From Pannonibacter phragmitetus DSM 14782 (GTDB lineage Bacteria > Pseudomonadota > Alphaproteobacteria > Rhizobiales > Stappiaceae): a DNA stretch of 50,237 bases. The DNA lies in the NCBI RefSeq assembly GCF_000382365.1, contig NZ_KB908236.1, forward strand, positions 1-50,237. The letters are read 5' to 3'. Positions within the stretch are counted from its first letter, which is position 1. Each line of letters opens with the position of its first letter. Both the position numbers and the translations under genes were made by a program. This document shows positions 14,495 through 23,245 of the stretch, in pieces. The notes below the pieces were generated by a model that was given only the letters and a program-made list of their open reading frames with translations, ran no database searches and was not told where the DNA came from.

Positions 14495-16366
14495 ATGTTG
14501 CAGATTTCAGACCTCACCTATCGCATCGGCGGCCGTCTTCTCATCGACAATGCCAGCGTCACCCTGCCCGCCCGCAGCAAGACCGGCCTCGTGGGCCGCA
14601 ATGGCGCGGGCAAATCCACCCTGTTCAAGCTGATCACCGGCGATCTGACGAGTGAGGGCGGCTCCGTCAGCGTTCCGCGCCTTGCCCGCATCGGCCAGGT
14701 GGCACAGGAAGCACCGGGCACGGAGGAAAGCCTGATCGAGGTGGTGCTGGCCGCTGACACGGAGCGCGCCTCCCTGATGGCAGAAGCGGAAACGGCGAAG
14801 GACCCGGACCGGATTGCAGCCATCCACACCCGGCTTGCCGATATTTCCGCCCACACGGCAGAGGCCCGTGCTTCCGCCATTCTGCACGGCCTTGGCTTTG
14901 ATGCAGAAGCGCAGAAGCGGCCCTGCTCGGCCTTTTCCGGCGGCTGGCGCATGCGTGTGGCGCTGGCTGCGGTGCTCTTCTCCGAGCCCGATCTGCTGCT
15001 GCTGGACGAGCCGACCAACTATCTCGATCTGGAAGGCACGCTGTGGCTGGAAAGCTACGTGGCGCGCTATCCGCATCAGGTGCTGCTGATCTCGCACGAC
15101 CGCGACCTTCTCAACAAGGCGGTGGATTCCATCGTGCATCTGGACCGGGGCAAGCTGACCTTCTACCGCGGCGGCTATGACAGCTTCGACCGGCAGCGGC
15201 GCGAAACCATGATGCTGCAGCAGAAAGCCAAGGAAAAGCAGGACGCGCAGCGCAAGCATATGCAGGCCTTCGTCGACCGGTTCCGCGCCAAGGCCACCAA
15301 GGCCCGGCAGGCCCAGTCCCGCCTGAAGATGCTGGAGAGGATGGAGCCCATCGCCGCGCTGACCGAGGAAAGCGGCCGCCCGATCCATTTCCCCGATCCG
15401 CAGGGGCGCCTGTCGCCGCCGATCCTGAAGCTCGAAAATGTCTCGGTGGGCTATGACGGCAAGCCGGTCCTGTCGCGCCTGACGCTCAACATCGACACCG
15501 ATGACCGCATCGCCCTGCTCGGCTCCAACGGCAACGGCAAGTCCACTTTCGCCAAGCTGATCTCCGGCCGTCTGGCAGCGCTCTCCGGCGAGGTGACCAG
15601 CGCCACCAAGCTGAAGATCGCCTTCTTCGCCCAGCATCAGCTGGATGAACTGCGCCCGAATGAAAGCGCCGTCCAGCATGTGCGCATGCTGATGCCGCAG
15701 GCGGCCGAAGCGCAGGTGCGCGCTCGCGTCGCCCGCTTCGGCCTGCCGACCGACCGGATGGAAACGCCGGCCAAGGATCTCTCGGGCGGTGAAAAGGCGC
15801 GGCTGCTGCTCGGCCTTGCCACTTTCGACGGGCCGAACCTGATCATCCTCGACGAGCCGACCAACCACCTCGACATTGACAGCCGCGAGGCGCTGGTTCT
15901 GGCGCTGAACGAGTTTCAGGGCGCCGTGGTGCTGATCTCGCACGACCGGCATCTGGTGGAAGCCTGCGCCGACCGGCTGTGGCTGGTGGCCGATGGCAAG
16001 GTCAGCACCTTCGACGGCGACATGGAAGACTACCGCCGCTACATCCTGCAAGGGCCGGATGCGGTGAAGAAGGCCCGCGAGGACGAGGCCAAGGCGGCCT
16101 CCGCCACGGACAAGCGGCGTGAAGCTGCCGAACGGCGCGCCCGCGAGGCACCCTTGCGCAAGAAGATCGAGGCGGCGGAAAAGGAAATGGCGCGGCTTTC
16201 CGACAAGATCGTCATGCTGGATGCCACCATGTCCGAACCGGACTTCTTCACCCGCGATCCCGAGCGGGCGGCGAAATTCGCCAAGGAGCGGGCCTATATC
16301 GAAAAGAAGCTCGTCACCACGGAAGAGGAATGGCTGCTGCTGTCAGCGGAGCTGGAAGAGGGGTGA
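14495..16366 (+). CDS. ABC-F family ATPase (Uup/YheS-like)
   Basis: A 623-residue protein with two ABC domains and no membrane segment, typical of ribosome-associated ABC-F factors. Walker A motifs are GRNGAGKST (about residue 37) and GSNGNGKST (about 350); signatures are FSGGWRMR and LSGGEKAR; Walker B motifs are LLLLDEPTNYLDLE and LIILDEPTNHLDID. The charged linker between domains (QRRETMMLQQKAKEKQDAQ) is the P-site tRNA interaction motif region. The C-terminus is an Ala/Glu/Lys-rich helical hairpin. Which ABC-F subgroup (EttA, Uup, YheS) is not certain. Confidence 0.9.
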   Translation: MLQISDLTYRIGGRLLIDNASVTLPARSKTGLVGRNGAGKSTLFKLITGDLTSEGGSVSVPRLARIGQVAQEAPGTEESLIEVVLAADTERASLMAEAETAKDPDRIAAIHTRLADISAHTAEARASAILHGLGFDAEAQKRPCSAFSGGWRMRVALAAVLFSEPDLLLLDEPTNYLDLEGTLWLESYVARYPHQVLLISHDRDLLNKAVDSIVHLDRGKLTFYRGGYDSFDRQRRETMMLQQKAKEKQDAQRKHMQAFVDRFRAKATKARQAQSRLKMLERMEPIAALTEESGRPIHFPDPQGRLSPPILKLENVSVGYDGKPVLSRLTLNIDTDDRIALLGSNGNGKSTFAKLISGRLAALSGEVTSATKLKIAFFAQHQLDELRPNESAVQHVRMLMPQAAEAQVRARVARFGLPTDRMETPAKDLSGGEKARLLLGLATFDGPNLIILDEPTNHLDIDSREALVLALNEFQGAVVLISHDRHLVEACADRLWLVADGKVSTFDGDMEDYRRYILQGPDAVKKAREDEAKAASATDKRREAAERRAREAPLRKKIEAAEKEMARLSDKIVMLDATMSEPDFFTRDPERAAKFAKERAYIEKKLVTTEEEWLLLSAELEEG

Positions 16367-16684
16367 GCGGTCTTCCGGCCGGGGTACCGTGCCCGCCGCA
16401 CAGGCTCCGGCCCATTGTTGAGATTTGAGGCTGGGGCGGATCGGCCAAACGGTGCTGAAAGCAGTCCACTCCGCAGCTTCTCACCTTGTCATCCCCGCGA
16501 AAGGCGGGGATCCAGTACCCCCGGTATTTGGCATCTCATGCGCCGGGGCTACTGGATCCCGGTCTTGCCACTCCGCGCCAAACCGGGATGACACCGGTTG
16601 GGCTATTCCTGCCTTACAGGCTTTGCCTCAGCGGCCCTGGATCGCAGAGGCGCGTCCAGAATGACGGTGGAGAGGCAAAGCCCC
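16367..16684. other. Intergenic stretch between convergent genes, mostly repeat
   Basis: The stretch lies between the ABC-F stop and the stop of the AEC permease. It contains the imperfect palindromic repeat at 16488-16592 and a related tail (about 16638-16672) resembling half of another unit. No gene or simple intrinsic terminator is apparent. Confidence 0.5.
16488..16592. repeat. Palindromic GTCATCCCCGC...CGGGATGAC intergenic repeat
   Basis: The unit opens GTCATCCCCGCGAAAGGCGG, continues GGGATCCAGTACCCC, and closes with GGGGCTACTGGATCCCGG and CCGGGATGAC. This is a long imperfect inverted repeat. Similar dispersed intergenic palindromes are common in alphaproteobacterial chromosomes and tend to sit between convergent genes, as here. 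Confidence 0.75.
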
Positions 16685-17629
16685 CTAAAGCCACCCGTGC
16701 TGGATGGCCCAGATCACGCCCGTCACCGTCACCACCGAGGCCATGGTGCCGATCATGACGAGGCTGGAGGCGCGGTTGACGTAGACCTGATACTGCTGCG
16801 CGATGACGAAAACGTTGGTCGCGGGCGGCAGGCAGGCCATCAGGACGGCGGTCGCGATCCAGACCGGATCAAAGCCGCCGACCCAGGTCAGCATCAGATA
16901 GACCAGCACCGGGTGCAGGATCAGCTTCACCGCCAGAATGACCGGCAGCTCCAGCGGCACCTTTTCGATGGGGCGCTGCGCCACCGTCACGCCCATGGCA
17001 AAGAGCGCGCAAGGGGCCGCCGCACCGCTGAGGAATTTCAGCATGGTGTCCAGTCCCTGCGGCGGCTTGAAGCCGATGAAGGCCGCGCCGACGCCTGCAA
17101 TCGTCGCCAGAATGAAGGGATGGGTGAAGACGCGCACCGCCACCTTCTTCATGGTCTGTGACAGATGCTCCTTTTCCGTTCCGGCCATGGCCATCATCAG
17201 CGGCGCGAGAATGAACATCAGCGTGTTGTCGAAGCACAGGACGAAAGCGGTCGGCACGGTGGCGGCCGGTCCCAGCACCGCCATGGTCAGACCCGGCCCC
17301 ATGTAGCCGACGTTGGAATAGGAGCCGCCGATGGCCATGATGGTGGATTCGGGGATACTGCCCTTGGTCGCCAGCACGCCGATGCAGAAGCAGATGGCAA
17401 AGACCGTGTAGGTGACAAAGGTGGTCGCGGCCACGTAGCTGAGGTCGGTCAGCTGTTCCACCGGCGTCTCCGACAGGAGGCGGAAGAACAGGGCGGGCAG
17501 CGCGATATAGATGATGAAGAAGTTCATCCACGCCATGCCGGACGGCGGAATCTTGCTGAGCTTGCCCGCTCCGAAGCCCAGAAAGATCAGGCCGAAGAAG
17601 GGAAAGGCGAGCGCAATGACATCTTGCAT
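16685..17629 (-). CDS. AEC-family (auxin efflux carrier-like) permease
   Basis: A 314-residue inner-membrane protein of about ten helices, starting MQDVIALAFPFFGLIFLG. Family landmarks include the GSYSNVGYMGPGL segment and the C-terminal half with ALFAMGVTVAQ and LMACLPPATNVFVIAQQY. AEC members carry organic acids such as malate or malonate, or amino acid derivatives; the substrate here is unknown. ATG 17629 is chosen because the helix pattern starts directly there. It is convergent with the ABC-F gene. Confidence 0.85.
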   Translation of the reverse strand: MQDVIALAFPFFGLIFLGFGAGKLSKIPPSGMAWMNFFIIYIALPALFFRLLSETPVEQLTDLSYVAATTFVTYTVFAICFCIGVLATKGSIPESTIMAIGGSYSNVGYMGPGLTMAVLGPAATVPTAFVLCFDNTLMFILAPLMMAMAGTEKEHLSQTMKKVAVRVFTHPFILATIAGVGAAFIGFKPPQGLDTMLKFLSGAAAPCALFAMGVTVAQRPIEKVPLELPVILAVKLILHPVLVYLMLTWVGGFDPVWIATAVLMACLPPATNVFVIAQQYQVYVNRASSLVMIGTMASVVTVTGVIWAIQHGWL

Positions 17630-17832
17630 GGCAGGATCCGGGACCTTTGGCCAAGACGTGGTGGGCCAAGACAGGGTGAGGATTGCGCAGTGACAGAGGA
17701 TCTGCCGCTTGCAACCGGCATGTGGCTTGGGTAATCCACGCCTAACCTGTTCGCGCCAGACGGTCAATGAACCCTCTGGCTATGTGACGCGCCAGCCGGA
17801 CACATGTGCCATCCGTGCATGCCCTGCCGGCC

Positions 17833-18741
17833 ATGATCCGGATCCGACCGCTGCCCATGACCCCGCGCTCCCCGTTCCGCACTCTCGCATTGAAGGCTGA
17901 ATGGGCCGTTCTGGCGGCTGTTGTGTTCCTGTTCCGCCTCGTGCCGGTGGACCGGGCTTCGGCCGCCATGGGCTTTCTGTGGCGCAAGCTTGCCCCGCTC
18001 AACAAGCGGCACAAAAGGGCGCTGAAGCATCTGGAGCTGGCCATGCCGGAGCTGACGGCGTCAGAACGCCGCCAGATCATCGACGGCATGTGGGACAATC
18101 TCGGCCGGGTAACCGCCGAAACCTTCCAGATCGACCGGATGATCCGGGATGAAAGCCGTTTCGAGCTGCTGGTGGATGCGCGCACCGATGCCATCCTCAA
18201 CGGCGCTGGCCCTTGCGTCTTCGTGTCGATGCATTCGGCCTGCTGGGAGCTTTGCGTGACGCCCGCCTTCCAGCGCGGCCTGCCGATGGCTGGCGTCTAT
18301 CAGGCACTGAAGAACCCCTATTCCGATGCTTTGCTGCGCAGCCTGCGCGGCACGCTCTATCCGCTCGGGCTTTATTCCAAGGGGCATCAGACGGCGCGCA
18401 AGCTGCTGTCCATCCTGCGCTCCGGCGGCGTCTTTGCCCTGATGGCGGACCTGCGCGAACGGCGCGGCGTGAAGGTGCCGTTCTTCGGGCGGGAGGCCTA
18501 TGCGACGCCCGTTCCTGCCACCCTCGCCCGCGCCTGCGGCGTGCCGATCGTCATTGGCCGCGTGGTGCGGCTGGAAGGCGCCCGCTTCCGCATCGAGGGC
18601 ATCTGCATCGATCCGGCCTCGGATGGAGACAAGGAGGCCGATATTCTGGCGACGACTGCCGCCATCCATGCCCAGTTCGAGGCATGGATCCGCGAAGTGC
18701 CGGAGCAATGGATGTGGATCCACCGCAAGTGGGCGGATTGA
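17833..18741 (+). CDS. LpxL/HtrB-like lysophospholipid (lipid A) acyltransferase
   Basis: A 302-residue acyltransferase that probably adds a secondary acyl chain to lipid A or a similar lipid at the inner membrane. It has a hydrophobic N-terminal anchor (AEWAVLAAVVFLFRLVPV), then the catalytic HX4E motif in SMHSACWELC, a KGHQTARKLLSILRSGG segment, and the LMADLRERRGVKVPFFGRE block that matches the family's D-(Q/L)-...FFG region. The start is uncertain: GTG 17806, ATG 17833 and ATG 17857 are in frame and none has a strong ribosome-binding site. Confidence 0.78.
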   Translation: MIRIRPLPMTPRSPFRTLALKAEWAVLAAVVFLFRLVPVDRASAAMGFLWRKLAPLNKRHKRALKHLELAMPELTASERRQIIDGMWDNLGRVTAETFQIDRMIRDESRFELLVDARTDAILNGAGPCVFVSMHSACWELCVTPAFQRGLPMAGVYQALKNPYSDALLRSLRGTLYPLGLYSKGHQTARKLLSILRSGGVFALMADLRERRGVKVPFFGREAYATPVPATLARACGVPIVIGRVVRLEGARFRIEGICIDPASDGDKEADILATTAAIHAQFEAWIREVPEQWMWIHRKWAD

Positions 18742-18772
18742 TCCGCTGCTTGCCCTTCCGTCTTTCGGTGAA

Positions 18773-18800
18773 TTGCTGCTCCGCACCATGATGCTATAGC
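18773..18800 (+). promoter_or_regulatory. Putative sigma70-type promoter of the CoA-ester lyase gene
   Basis: TTGCTG, a 16-base spacer and TATAGC lie about 30 bases upstream of the start codon at 18831. The -35 and -10 elements are each imperfect. Confidence 0.35.
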
Positions 18801-18830
18801 TGTGGTCCAGAAGACCGGAGGAGCCGCAGC

Positions 18831-19877
18831 ATGATGAAGACACCACGCGCCTTTTACGCCCCGCTTGCCATTGGCGCGCCGGCGCCCTTCCGCGACCTGC
18901 CGGTGCGGCTGGAGCGCATGATCCATTTCGTGCCGCCGCATCTGGAAAAGATCCGCGCCAAGATCCCGGATCTCATTTCGCAGGTGGATGTGATCCTCGG
19001 CAATCTGGAAGACGCCATCCCCGCCGATGCGAAGACGGCAGCCCGGCATGGCTTCATCGAAATGGCGAGGGCGAATGATTTCGGCAGCACTGGCTTGTGG
19101 ACCCGCGTCAACTGCCTCAACAGCCCCTGGTTTCTCGATGACATGCTGGAGATCATTCCGGCCGTGGGCCACAAGCTCGACGTGGTGATGCTGCCGAAGG
19201 TCGAAGGCCCCTGGGACATCCATTATCTCGATCAGCTGCTGGCCCAGCTCGAAGCCCGCGCGGGCCTGATGAAGCCGATCCTCATTCATGCCATTCTGGA
19301 AACGGCTGAGGGAGTGAAGAATGTGGAGGCCATCGCCACCGCCTCGCCGCGCATGCATGGCATGAGCCTCGGACCGGCGGACCTTGCCGCCTCGCGCGGC
19401 ATGAAGACGACCCGTGTCGGAGGCGGCCATCCCGGCTATGCGGTGCTGGCGGATGAGGATGGCAGCGGTGCACCCCGCGCCCGCATGCAGCAGGACCCAT
19501 GGCACTATACGGTGGCCCGCATGGTCGATGCCTGCATGTCGGCCGGCCTCAAGGCCTTCTATGGCCCCTTCGGCGACTTCTCCGATCCCGCTGCCTGCGA
19601 AGCGCAGTTCCGCAACGCCTTTCTGATGGGCTGCCTTGGGGCCTGGTCGCTGCATCCGTCTCAGGTGGACATCGCCAAGACCGTGTTCAGCCCGGACCCG
19701 GCGGAAGTTGCGTTTGCGCGCCGGATTCTGGACGCCATGCCGGACGGCAGCGGCGCCGTGATGATCGACGGCAAGATGCAGGATGATGCCACCTGGAAAC
19801 AGGCCAAGGTAATTGTTGACCTTGCACGCCTTGTTGCGGCACGCGACACCAAGTTTGCAGAGGTTTACGGACTCTAG
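18831..19877 (+). CDS. HpcH/HpaI-family CoA-ester lyase (malyl-CoA / beta-methylmalyl-CoA lyase-like)
   Basis: A 348-residue cytoplasmic aldolase that should cleave, or condense, a C4-C5 malyl-type CoA ester to glyoxylate plus acetyl- or propionyl-CoA. Landmarks are the RMIHF start of the barrel, [11 protein letters not shown] (metal-site Asp), [19 protein letters not shown], the metal-binding Glu in [24 protein letters not shown] and [24 protein letters not shown] lies seven bases before the first of two adjacent ATGs. It stands alone, so the pathway (ethylmalonyl-CoA, serine cycle or side-chain degradation) is not fixed. Confidence 0.82.
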   Translation: MMKTPRAFYAPLAIGAPAPFRDLPVRLERMIHFVPPHLEKIRAKIPDLISQVDVILGNLEDAIPADAKTAARHGFIEMARANDFGSTGLWTRVNCLNSPWFLDDMLEIIPAVGHKLDVVMLPKVEGPWDIHYLDQLLAQLEARAGLMKPILIHAILETAEGVKNVEAIATASPRMHGMSLGPADLAASRGMKTTRVGGGHPGYAVLADEDGSGAPRARMQQDPWHYTVARMVDACMSAGLKAFYGPFGDFSDPAACEAQFRNAFLMGCLGAWSLHPSQVDIAKTVFSPDPAEVAFARRILDAMPDGSGAVMIDGKMQDDATWKQAKVIVDLARLVAARDTKFAEVYGL

Positions 19878-19881
19878 ACGG

Positions 19882-19899
19882 TTCCCTATTATAAGGGAA
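19882..19899. promoter_or_regulatory. Dyad upstream of hspQ
   Basis: TTCCCT-ATTATA-AGGGAA is a perfect 6-6-6 inverted repeat directly after the lyase stop and about 80 bases before hspQ. The AT centre could serve as a -10 element for hspQ. A sigma32 (heat-shock) promoter is a possibility, but no convincing -35 was found. Confidence 0.35.
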
Positions 19900-19980
19900 A
19901 GTCTTCACCGCGCGCTGACGCCGCATCGTGCCCCTCCACACCCTGGGGCGTCTGCGCCGGTTCAAGCCACGGTGACAGTC

Positions 19981-20304
19981 ATGCGTACGGCAAAATTCAA
20001 GATCGGACAGGTCGTCCGCCACAAGGTCTATCCCTTCCGGGGGGTGATCTTCGATGTGGATCCGACCTTCTCCAACACCGAGGAATGGTGGAACGCCATT
20101 CCCGAGGATGTCCGCCCGAGCCGGGATCAGCCCTTCTATCATCTCCTCGCGGAAAACGAGGAAACCGAATACGTCGCCTATGTGTCCGAGCAGAACCTCG
20201 TGCCGGACAACACGGGCGAACCGGTGCGCCATCCGCAGATCGAGGAGATCTTCGAAGAGCAGGATGACGGCTCCTACCTGCCGCGCTCAAGCGGCCTGCA
20301 TTGA
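19981..20304 (+). CDS. hspQ: Heat-shock protein HspQ (YccV-type)
   Basis: A 107-residue small protein of the HspQ family, known in enterobacteria as a Lon specificity enhancer and hemimethylated-DNA-binding protein. Motifs are AKFKIGQVVRHKVYPFRGVI, NTEEWWNAIP, DQPFYHLLAEN and VAYVSEQNLVPD. ATG 19981 gives the family length; a GTG three codons upstream is in frame. An intrinsic terminator follows. Confidence 0.93.
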   Translation: MRTAKFKIGQVVRHKVYPFRGVIFDVDPTFSNTEEWWNAIPEDVRPSRDQPFYHLLAENEETEYVAYVSEQNLVPDNTGEPVRHPQIEEIFEEQDDGSYLPRSSGLH

Positions 20305-20353
20305 GGCAGGCCGCTTGAGCGGCCCGCTTGCGGCATCTGCAAGGCCCAAATGA

Positions 20354-20383
20354 AAACGCCGCCCGGTTTCCCGCGCGGCGTTT
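20354..20383. terminator. Intrinsic terminator between hspQ and ialB
   Basis: AAACGCCGC and GCGGCGTTT form a 9-bp GC-rich stem with a 12-base loop. A/T runs on both sides suggest use in both directions for the convergent hspQ and ialB genes. Confidence 0.8.
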
Positions 20384-20411
20384 CGTGTTCATATAAGCAT
20401 AGACCAGCCAA

Positions 20412-21035
20412 TCAGTTGCCCGACTGGGTCTGTTCCTTCTGCTTGTCGATCAGCTTCTGACGGGCTTCGTCAGCGCGGCGCTGCAGCTCGCTCTGAAGCT
20501 GTTCCTGCTTCTTCTGGATTTCGCCCACATCCATGGCGGCGCCGTCATAGATCTTGGTGAAGCCTGCAAGCGTCAGTTCCAGCGGAACCGGCTTTGCCTG
20601 CTGGTTCAGGGCGGTGATGACGAGCTTGGAGCCCTTCTTCAGCTGGGCGACGAAGGCCTCGTCAATCACGAGTTCCGAATAGCACGCATTCGGGAAGCAG
20701 ATGCCATACTTGGCTTCGGTCTGCTTGCCGGCATCGATCTGCACGCGCATGCCCGGCTGGATCAGCATGCCGGTCGGCACGGCGATGAGCAGCGTCTTGC
20801 GGGCTTCGCCACTGATTTCGCGAATCGCAACCGACGACAGGAACTGACCCGTGGCAGTCCGCAGCTCCTGCGTCACAAGGCAGATTTCCTTGTTCACGCT
20901 CGGATCGGTATTGCACACCTTGACCCAGGGGGACTCAGCCTCGGCCTGCTGCGCCGAAACAGCGGCCGTACCGCCAAGCATGGCAAGCGCAGCGACCGCA
21001 CAGCCCGCCATCCCCCTCATCAGAAAACTCTTCAT
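20412..21035 (-). CDS. Invasion-associated locus B (IalB) family periplasmic protein
   Basis: A 207-residue exported protein with a signal peptide ending about VSA-QQ. The IalB domain follows: WVKVCNTDP, CLVTQELRT, VAIREISGE, TLLIAVPTGMLIQPGMRVQID, and the Cys pair in YGICFPNACYSEL. These proteins are widespread in alphaproteobacteria; Bartonella IalB is linked to erythrocyte invasion, but a general envelope role is more likely in other genera. Odd feature: a charged C-terminal tail of about 35 residues (EIQKKQEQLQSELQRRADEA) predicted as coiled coil. ATG 21035 has AGGA eight bases upstream. Confidence 0.87.
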   Translation of the reverse strand: MKSFLMRGMAGCAVAALAMLGGTAAVSAQQAEAESPWVKVCNTDPSVNKEICLVTQELRTATGQFLSSVAIREISGEARKTLLIAVPTGMLIQPGMRVQIDAGKQTEAKYGICFPNACYSELVIDEAFVAQLKKGSKLVITALNQQAKPVPLELTLAGFTKIYDGAAMDVGEIQKKQEQLQSELQRRADEARQKLIDKQKEQTQSGN

Positions 21036-21303
21036 TCGAAACATCCTCGATTGTGCGTTCGCTCTTCCAGGCCTTGCGTTCCCCACGGCCCCGCGCGTCC
21101 AGCGGAACTGCCGCCGTTACGCTGGCCAACATCACCAGCCCCGATGCCGGAAGATTGCGGCAACAGGGTGACCCTTCACCTGCGCGGGCCCATGTTTAAC
21201 CGCATCGTGAGCGGATTTCCAGCGTCTCCGGGCACGAATGCGCGGGTGGCCACTGGTGTGTTACCATTCCGGGGACAGAATCAAGACGGACATACATCAC
21301 ACA

Positions 21304-23223
21304 ATGGCTTTTTCCCTGAAAACTGTTTCTGGAAAGACCGGACGCGCGGCGGCTTTCCGCCGGTTCGCGCTGGCTTTTCCAGTCTTTGTGCTGGCAGCGG
21401 GCGGTTTGACCTTCACGCAGGACTGCCGCGCTCAGACCCCGGGAACAGCTGCTGCGGGCGAGGAAAACCCGGCCCCGTGGGTCCATGGAATCGCAATGCA
21501 TGGTGATCCGGCCCTGCCTGCGGACTACACACATTTTCCTTATGCGAATCCCGGTGCGCCCAAGGGCGGCACTTTGACGCTGGGGGTGCAGGGCACGTTT
21601 GACAGCCTCAATTCCTTCGTGGTGCAGGGCGGCTTCACCAGCGCGCGCGGCATGAAGGAGCGGCAATTCGGGGAAAACATCATCGAAAGCCTGATGGTGC
21701 GCTCCAACGCTGAAGCTTTCTCGCTCTACGGCCACCTCGCCGAAGCCGTCCGCATGGCCGAAGACCGGTCCTGGATCGAATTCCGCCTGAACCCGAAGGC
21801 GAAGTTCTCGGACGGCAGCCCCTTCACGGTCGAAGATGTGATCTTCTCGCTCGACATCATGCGCGAGAAAGGCCGCCCTCCCTTCCGCAACTGGTATGCC
21901 GAGATCGAGAAGAGTGAAGTCACCGGTGAAAGAACCGTCCGCTTCACCTTCAAGAACAACGAGAATCGCGAATTGCCGCTGCTCATTGCGCTGGCGCCAA
22001 TGTTCTCGAAGGCCGCGACCGATCCGGCCACATTCGACAAGTCCAGCCTGAAGCCGCCGCTTGGCACCGGCCCCTATGTCTTCGCCGAGATCGTCCCCGG
22101 TCGGCGGGCCGTGTACCGGCGAAATCCGGATTACTGGGGCAAGGATCTGCCCTCCAAGCGCGGCATGGACAATTTCGACGAGATTCGCATCGAATATTAC
22201 CGCGACGAGACCACCTTGCAGGAAGCCTTCCGCAAGGGGCTGATCGATGTGCTGCCCTTCAACAATCCCTCCCGCTGGGCCAATGGCTTCGACTTCCCGG
22301 CGGCGAAGGAAGGCAAGGTGGTGCGCAAGGAGATCGTCAAGGGCATTCCGCCGGTGATCCAGGGCCTTGCCTTCAACACGCGCCGTCCGGTCTTTGCCGA
22401 CAAGCGCATGCGCAAGGCCCTGTCGATGCTGTTCGATTTCGAATGGATCAACCGCAATCTCTATGCGGGCCTTTATGACCGCACCGCAGGCTACTGGGAC
22501 AAGTCGGAGCTGTCGTCCATCGGCCATCCGGCCAGCGAACGGGAGAAGGAGCTTCTGGCCCCCTTCCCCGGCGTTGTTGACCCGGATGTGATGGCGGGCG
22601 CCTGGATACCGGCGCAGACCGATGGTTCGGGACGCGACCGGGCCGTGCTGCGCGATGCCATGGCCGTGCTGAAGGAGGCCGGATACACCCTCGACGGCCG
22701 TGTGCTCAAAGCTCCTGATGGCCAGCCGGTCAGTTTCGAGATCATGACCAAGAACGAGGACGAAGAAAAGATCGCCCTCGCCTATGCACGCAATCTGGAT
22801 GTGATCGGCATCAAGGCAAACGTGCGTACCGTGGACCCGTCCCAGTTCGAGGACCGCCGCATCAAGTTCGACTTCGACATGGTGTTCCACATGTGGAGCT
22901 CTTCTCTCTCGCCTGGCGGCGAGCAGATGGGGCGCTGGTCCATGGCCGCAGCCGACACACCCGGCTCGTTCAACATCACCGGCGCCAAGGAGCCCGCAAT
23001 TGACGCGATGATCGCCGCGATGGTCGCATCACACAGCAAGGAAGACTTCATATCGGCCGTCCGGGCGCTCGACCGTGTTCTGATTTCAGGCCGTTACGCC
23101 GTGCCCTTGTTCCATCCGCCTGCGGAATGGCTTGGACATTGGACCAGAATCACGTCACCTCAGATAGACCCGATTTACGGTTTCGAAACCACGACGTGGT
23201 GGAAAACCGAAGGCGCCAACTGA
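21304..23223 (+). CDS. ABC transporter solute-binding protein, family 5 (YejA-like)
   Basis: A 639-residue periplasmic binding protein for peptides or similar solutes. A long signal peptide (hydrophobic stretch about residues 20-36) ends near DCRA-QT. Family-5 landmarks are HFPYANPGAPKGGTLTLG, the SWIEFRLNPKAKFSDGSPFT block, GTGPYVFAEIVPGR, YYRDETTLQEAFRKGLIDV and ALSMLFDFEWINRNLYAG. The length and PKGG-type start are those of the YejA subgroup, whose E. coli system imports peptides. No yejBEF permease or ATPase genes follow; two unrelated cytoplasmic genes do, so the partners are elsewhere. Confidence 0.88.
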   Translation: MAFSLKTVSGKTGRAAAFRRFALAFPVFVLAAGGLTFTQDCRAQTPGTAAAGEENPAPWVHGIAMHGDPALPADYTHFPYANPGAPKGGTLTLGVQGTFDSLNSFVVQGGFTSARGMKERQFGENIIESLMVRSNAEAFSLYGHLAEAVRMAEDRSWIEFRLNPKAKFSDGSPFTVEDVIFSLDIMREKGRPPFRNWYAEIEKSEVTGERTVRFTFKNNENRELPLLIALAPMFSKAATDPATFDKSSLKPPLGTGPYVFAEIVPGRRAVYRRNPDYWGKDLPSKRGMDNFDEIRIEYYRDETTLQEAFRKGLIDVLPFNNPSRWANGFDFPAAKEGKVVRKEIVKGIPPVIQGLAFNTRRPVFADKRMRKALSMLFDFEWINRNLYAGLYDRTAGYWDKSELSSIGHPASEREKELLAPFPGVVDPDVMAGAWIPAQTDGSGRDRAVLRDAMAVLKEAGYTLDGRVLKAPDGQPVSFEIMTKNEDEEKIALAYARNLDVIGIKANVRTVDPSQFEDRRIKFDFDMVFHMWSSSLSPGGEQMGRWSMAAADTPGSFNITGAKEPAIDAMIAAMVASHSKEDFISAVRALDRVLISGRYAVPLFHPPAEWLGHWTRITSPQIDPIYGFETTTWWKTEGAN

Positions 23224-23245
23224 GACCCGGCAAGGGACCAGGATC

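Noticed and set aside
14507-16051. 514-codon reverse-strand frame
   Set aside because: It is antisense to the ABC-F gene; composition only.
21196-22890. 564-codon reverse-strand frame
   Set aside because: It is antisense to the family-5 binding protein. It has no motif and no ribosome-binding site.
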